Source: Owenia fusiformis (taxonomy: Eukaryota > Annelida > Polychaeta > Sabellida > Oweniidae). From it: 64,000 bases of DNA. Shown in pieces: positions 60,401 through 64,000 of the stretch; the first letter of the stretch is position 1; every line of letters begins with the position of its first letter. The stretch is taken from contig CAIIXF020000001.1 in NCBI GenBank assembly GCA_903813345.2, positions 50,673,885 to 50,737,884 of the forward strand, in the 5' to 3' direction. The position numbers were made by a program, and so were the translations under genes. A model generated the notes under the pieces. It searched no databases and was not told the DNA's origin. It worked only from the letters and a program-made list of their open reading frames with translations.

Positions 60401-62835
60401 CTCTGAGACCCAGGAAGGAACATTATCTATACTGTGTCAAGTCTAGCAGGAATTGTTCAATTAATTTTAGACTGATTAGATGAAATTGAAATTGAATTTT
60501 GAGGGAAACTTCTACTATTTATGTATTGATTAAATGTTGAACCCTGTATCAAGGTCAGGAGTTTGTGATATAAATCTGGTTGAGCATTTTCTCCTTTAGG
60601 AGTAAAATGAGAGACACGTATATGTTGATGAAGCTACATAATCAGGTTATCATTTCACCTAATCATACAACAGACAAAGAAACAGACAAGCAAAAATGCA
60701 CTGACTGTGAGTGTCATGAACATAAGGAAACATAGCAAAGACAAAATGAAAAATTATTTTTTGAATTTAAGATATTGAAAAATCATAGGAGCACTGTATC
60801 CTAGCTGACCCTCAGTTTAATCAGGTGTGCACAGCTCCAAACTTATCATGCCATCAAATTTGAGAATTTTATTGCTACATGAAAAAACCCTCAGATTGTC
60901 ATGAAAAAATCATTACACATTTTAAGTTGATTTATTTCTTATAGTAACGGATTTCCTCATATTTCACAGCCAAATAACATTGATTTCCAACCTTTCAATA
61001 GAAACTTTGATCAAACGTGATATTAAATAGGAGGGGTTTAACAACCATAAAATTGTTTTATGCGATTGTTTTTGTCTTTCACACAAGTATAATTTAACAT
61101 TGCAGAAATGATGCTTGTTTAATATCAGTGACCTTGTAATATATTGCTTTGAAATTACCAAATGACAACTTTTGTCACATTATTAATTTGGCGTTGAAAT
61201 ATTATTAATTTGTCGGCCTAAGGCACTTTTAGAAATAACAATATAAACTAACAGGCTCTGTATTGTCAATGGTTGGATTTTATGGAGAATTTACTGCCAA
61301 TAACAATCTAAACTGCCTCGTGATTCTTCAAAATGTTGAATAGATTCAATGAGGGACAGTTCATATGAGGGCACTGTCGAAACGAGACCCAAGTTGTGTT
61401 ATCATAATTAGATTTGGACAAAAATAAAATAAAATCACGTTCGTGATAATCCGATGAAATGAAGGAATATAAAATGAAAAGAATTATATTCTCTTTCTAT
61501 TCAGTTTCATAAGATTCTACTTCATTAGGGATAGTCTCCGATGTCAGTACAGTAATTGTAGAAGAAAGTGTTACATTTGTTAAGGAGATGCGATGTATAT
61601 TAGGTAAAGTAAAATGAAATTATTTGTTTCCATATTATTTGAAAGTTCAAGGTTTCCCAATTCCCATTTACAAAATGATCTAAAATTACCACTCTATCTC
61701 GTACATAAGTGCAGCAGTGGGAAATCTGATTTGCTGCAAATTAAATCGTCTTTCATAAATCATATATGGTTATAATTTTTTTTTGATAAAAATGTACATA
61801 ATGTAATTTTTATCCATTATCATGGATTAAAAAGACTCTTCTACTTTGTTATACATAACTTGTGAAGAACGGCCTGGTAATGATCCAATTCCCATCGTAC
61901 CCTATCATCATTTAGCAGTATTAACCACATCAACGTCAAGAGATTAGAAAAAACTTGTTTTAATTCCCAGAAGTAAGGTAATGTAAGGCATGTGGATAAA
62001 CACAGGGGGCCATTGTCAATATAACCAGGATACCATTCCTGTATGTTTAACTACTGAGATCAACTGGGAACAGTTTACTTAGCTAATAGAAGCAAAAGTG
62101 ATGTTTTGGGAAACATCTAAGGTAAACTTGAAAGTCCCAAGAGAGACAAAAATAATCCAAAATCAAGAAGGATAATATTTTTAGATTGAGATACCTTGGT
62201 ATAAAATAACAATTTTCAAAATAAGAAAGTTTGGAAAATATTTATTTAGGAAGGTAGTTAAATAAATCTGCTTTACTCAGAAGATAAATTATTAATCTCA
62301 AAGACTATTAAAACACATTGCCATCTCAGGATAAAATGTCAGATTAAAAGTTTGAAATACATAAATAAAGCAAGATTTTACATTCACTAGAGAATTTTTA
62401 TAATTGTAGCCTCAGGGTAATAGGGTAGTTACCAAAAACATGATATGTTACAATATTGTATATATTATTATAATTTCTTCAAACCCTGTTATTGATGTGA
62501 CACATTCACAATCACTGTCTTCTCTATAAATTACTTTTATACCATAAAACACATCAAGTAGATTCAATTCCACCTCATTTAATTTGTGAAAAAAGTAGGG
62601 TGTTTCATGTTACTTGGGAAGATTCAGTGACCGTAATGTTGACCAGTAGACAAAGAGCATATCTGGGGTGGATCTAGAACTTCATAAGATACATGTGTCC
62701 CAATAGAAGCCTTTAGAAGAGAAGACATTATGTTTTTCAAGGTTTATTGTTTCAGGAACCGAAAAACGAAAATGAAAGAGTACAAAAGGGAACATCTGAA
62801 ACCCACTTAAACAGACTTTTTTGAATGGGTACAGT
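57423..62835. other. Long gene-poor stretch
   Basis: No coding region, RNA gene or long repeat is convincing. A decayed copy of the C-run repeat family lies at about 59865-60075 (GTGTAGCCAGGTG ... CTGGCTATGCCCC). The rest is unique AT-rich sequence. Confidence 0.5.
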
Positions 62836-63015
62836 TTATGTCACCACCCAGCCACCAGAAGTGGTGACATATTGTCTCTAACCTTTTTTGTGGATTGTGT
62901 TTGGCATTTGGCAGCTGGCATTCAGTGGTTGGCATTTGGTGATTGATGTTTGGTGGTCAGTGTCTGTAACAAATGGCAGGGGGTGACATTTTGCGTATTA
63001 ATGCCTTGTTTGTTA
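62836..63015 (+). repeat. Dispersed GTCACCAC repeat family, longest copy
   Basis: TATGTCACCACCCAGCCACC pairs with AGAAGTGGTGACATA to form a hairpin. It is followed by TTTGGCATTTGG-like units and the shared end GTCTGTAACAAATGGCAGG, then TGACATTTTGCG and TGCCTTGTTT. A hairpin-only fragment lies at about 56693-56722. Confidence 0.7.
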
Positions 63016-64000
63016 ATGTTTCTACGTGAAAATGTTTGAGACTTTGAATAACTGCCAATCATTTCTGAATCCTTGCTCGTGATTCGTCTCAGTTGAGATT
63101 GGAGTGAAAGCCCTCTAAATATTCCAGAGATTACTCTTTTCATAGATTCTACTGATGGAGATCCAAAATTCAATTAAAGCAAGATTTAAGATGTTTGTAC
63201 GGAGATTGCTTTATTCATTTCGAGATCATCTAAATACATAACTAGATGTATATCTGGACATTCTTCAGTGGGAAGAAAATAGTTAGAAGATCTCGTAAGA
63301 TATAGATAGTGAAGGTAATATGGAGTTCAAATTCACTTATTGACACTTTTATAAATTCTTTAGTTTTTATGTGTATTCAGTGTTTGTATTTGTAACAATT
63401 GTTACACTTTTTACTGTTTTGACATTTTGTCATGTAACTATCTCATTGCCTTGTTCCAAATTTTGTTTTTGTAACATTTTGTTCAATTGCACATTTTACT
63501 TTTTGAATCTTGAAGAAGCACATTAAATAGGCCTGTATGAAATATTATTATATTATTGGGTTATGGAATTTTGATGAGTGGCCAAAGAGACCCTGTGGAA
63601 CATGGATGACAGTTGGTCCAGCTGACACTAACAATTATGACACATCTAATAGTTACCCCATAATTGTACCAGCAACTGCCAGGGGAACTGCAGTATTAAA
63701 AAATCTGATAAAGGAAGATTTGAAAGATTTTAATGGTCAAAACTAATCAAGTATAAATCGTATAATTGCCATGGAAACTAGTACTCTTAAATTGATTATG
63801 AAATTATCAGTGCATGTCCTGATTTTAGGAGAAATGCAATAATTGAAGAAAATGTAAGAAACAGAACATATTTTTCTATTTCTTTTATTTTCTCTATTAC
63901 ATGAACAAAAAATTTAAATACATTAATTATATTAATTCAATTACTTGTAATTACTGGTTTCCCTTTGATGTCCCTTTAAAAATTATATAATAAAGAAAAT
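63016..64000. other. Right-edge stretch, no supported gene
   Basis: A 70-codon open frame ends in TAA near 63744, with only a weak acceptor-like CATTAAATAG at its left. It resembles no family I know. The rest is AT-rich non-coding sequence. Confidence 0.4.

Noticed and set aside
63527-63746. Open frame of about 70 codons near the right edge as a possible last exon.
   Set aside because: The acceptor is weak, no family is recognised and no donor exon joins it convincingly.
1-64000. CRISPR arrays, bacterial operons, riboswitches, tRNA or rRNA genes.
   Set aside because: The window is intron-rich animal DNA. No regularly spaced identical repeats with unique spacers, and no tRNA or rRNA signature, were seen by eye.

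Overview
This is animal nuclear DNA. It is AT-rich, the genes have many introns with GT-AG boundaries, and the genes found are metazoan housekeeping genes. The dense load of short inverted-repeat elements, the diverged TALE-type homeobox pair and the dispersed ~145-bp repeats with ATGGCGGCC cores suggest a marine invertebrate, probably a lophotrochozoan such as a mollusc. That placement is inference.

Layout, left to right. (1) 1-8023 is probably the first intron of PSMC2 (26S proteasome ATPase Rpt1). Only PSMC2 coding exon 1 (8024-8093, minus) is in the window. The intron-like stretch holds two TA-flanked MITEs, a nearly intact 4.5-kb L1/Tx1-like LINE with 14-bp target duplications, and a doubtful Cys-rich exon. 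(2) 8094-8553 is a compact head-to-head promoter that has been invaded by a 305-bp MITE with 9-bp target duplications. (3) 8554-17451 (plus) is a 14-exon gene for an unrecognised 658-residue protein with an N-terminal ubiquitin-like domain, four likely membrane helices and armadillo-type repeats. (4) 20847-23104 (minus) is ICMT in four exons. (5) 25584-27354 (plus) is MRPL51 in three exons. (6) 29761-38847 holds two nearly identical intronless homeobox genes (minus) with a diverged TALE-type homeodomain. Each has a TATA box, CCAAT boxes and repeated CTTTGAT/ATCAAAG (TCF/LEF-type) sites upstream. A young non-autonomous LTR retrotransposon (31305-35911) with a 49/51-bp minisatellite lies between them. 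(7) 38896-48300 (minus) is DNAJC11, complete in 16 exons. (8) 48301-64000 is gene-poor. It holds a TIR element, a decayed ELAC1 (short tRNase Z) exon, a dead DD37D Tc1/mariner element with very long inverted repeats, an intronless four-helix membrane protein gene (53103-53852, minus), a tandem repeat block, a foldback element and one orphan exon candidate.

The housekeeping genes (proteasome, prenyl-protein methylation, mitochondrial ribosome, mitochondrial membrane chaperone) share no pathway and are simply neighbours. The most interesting part is the homeobox pair. Its coding identity is higher than its upstream identity, which suggests gene conversion, its homeodomain lacks the usual Asn51, and its upstream DNA looks like an amplified Wnt/beta-catenin response module.
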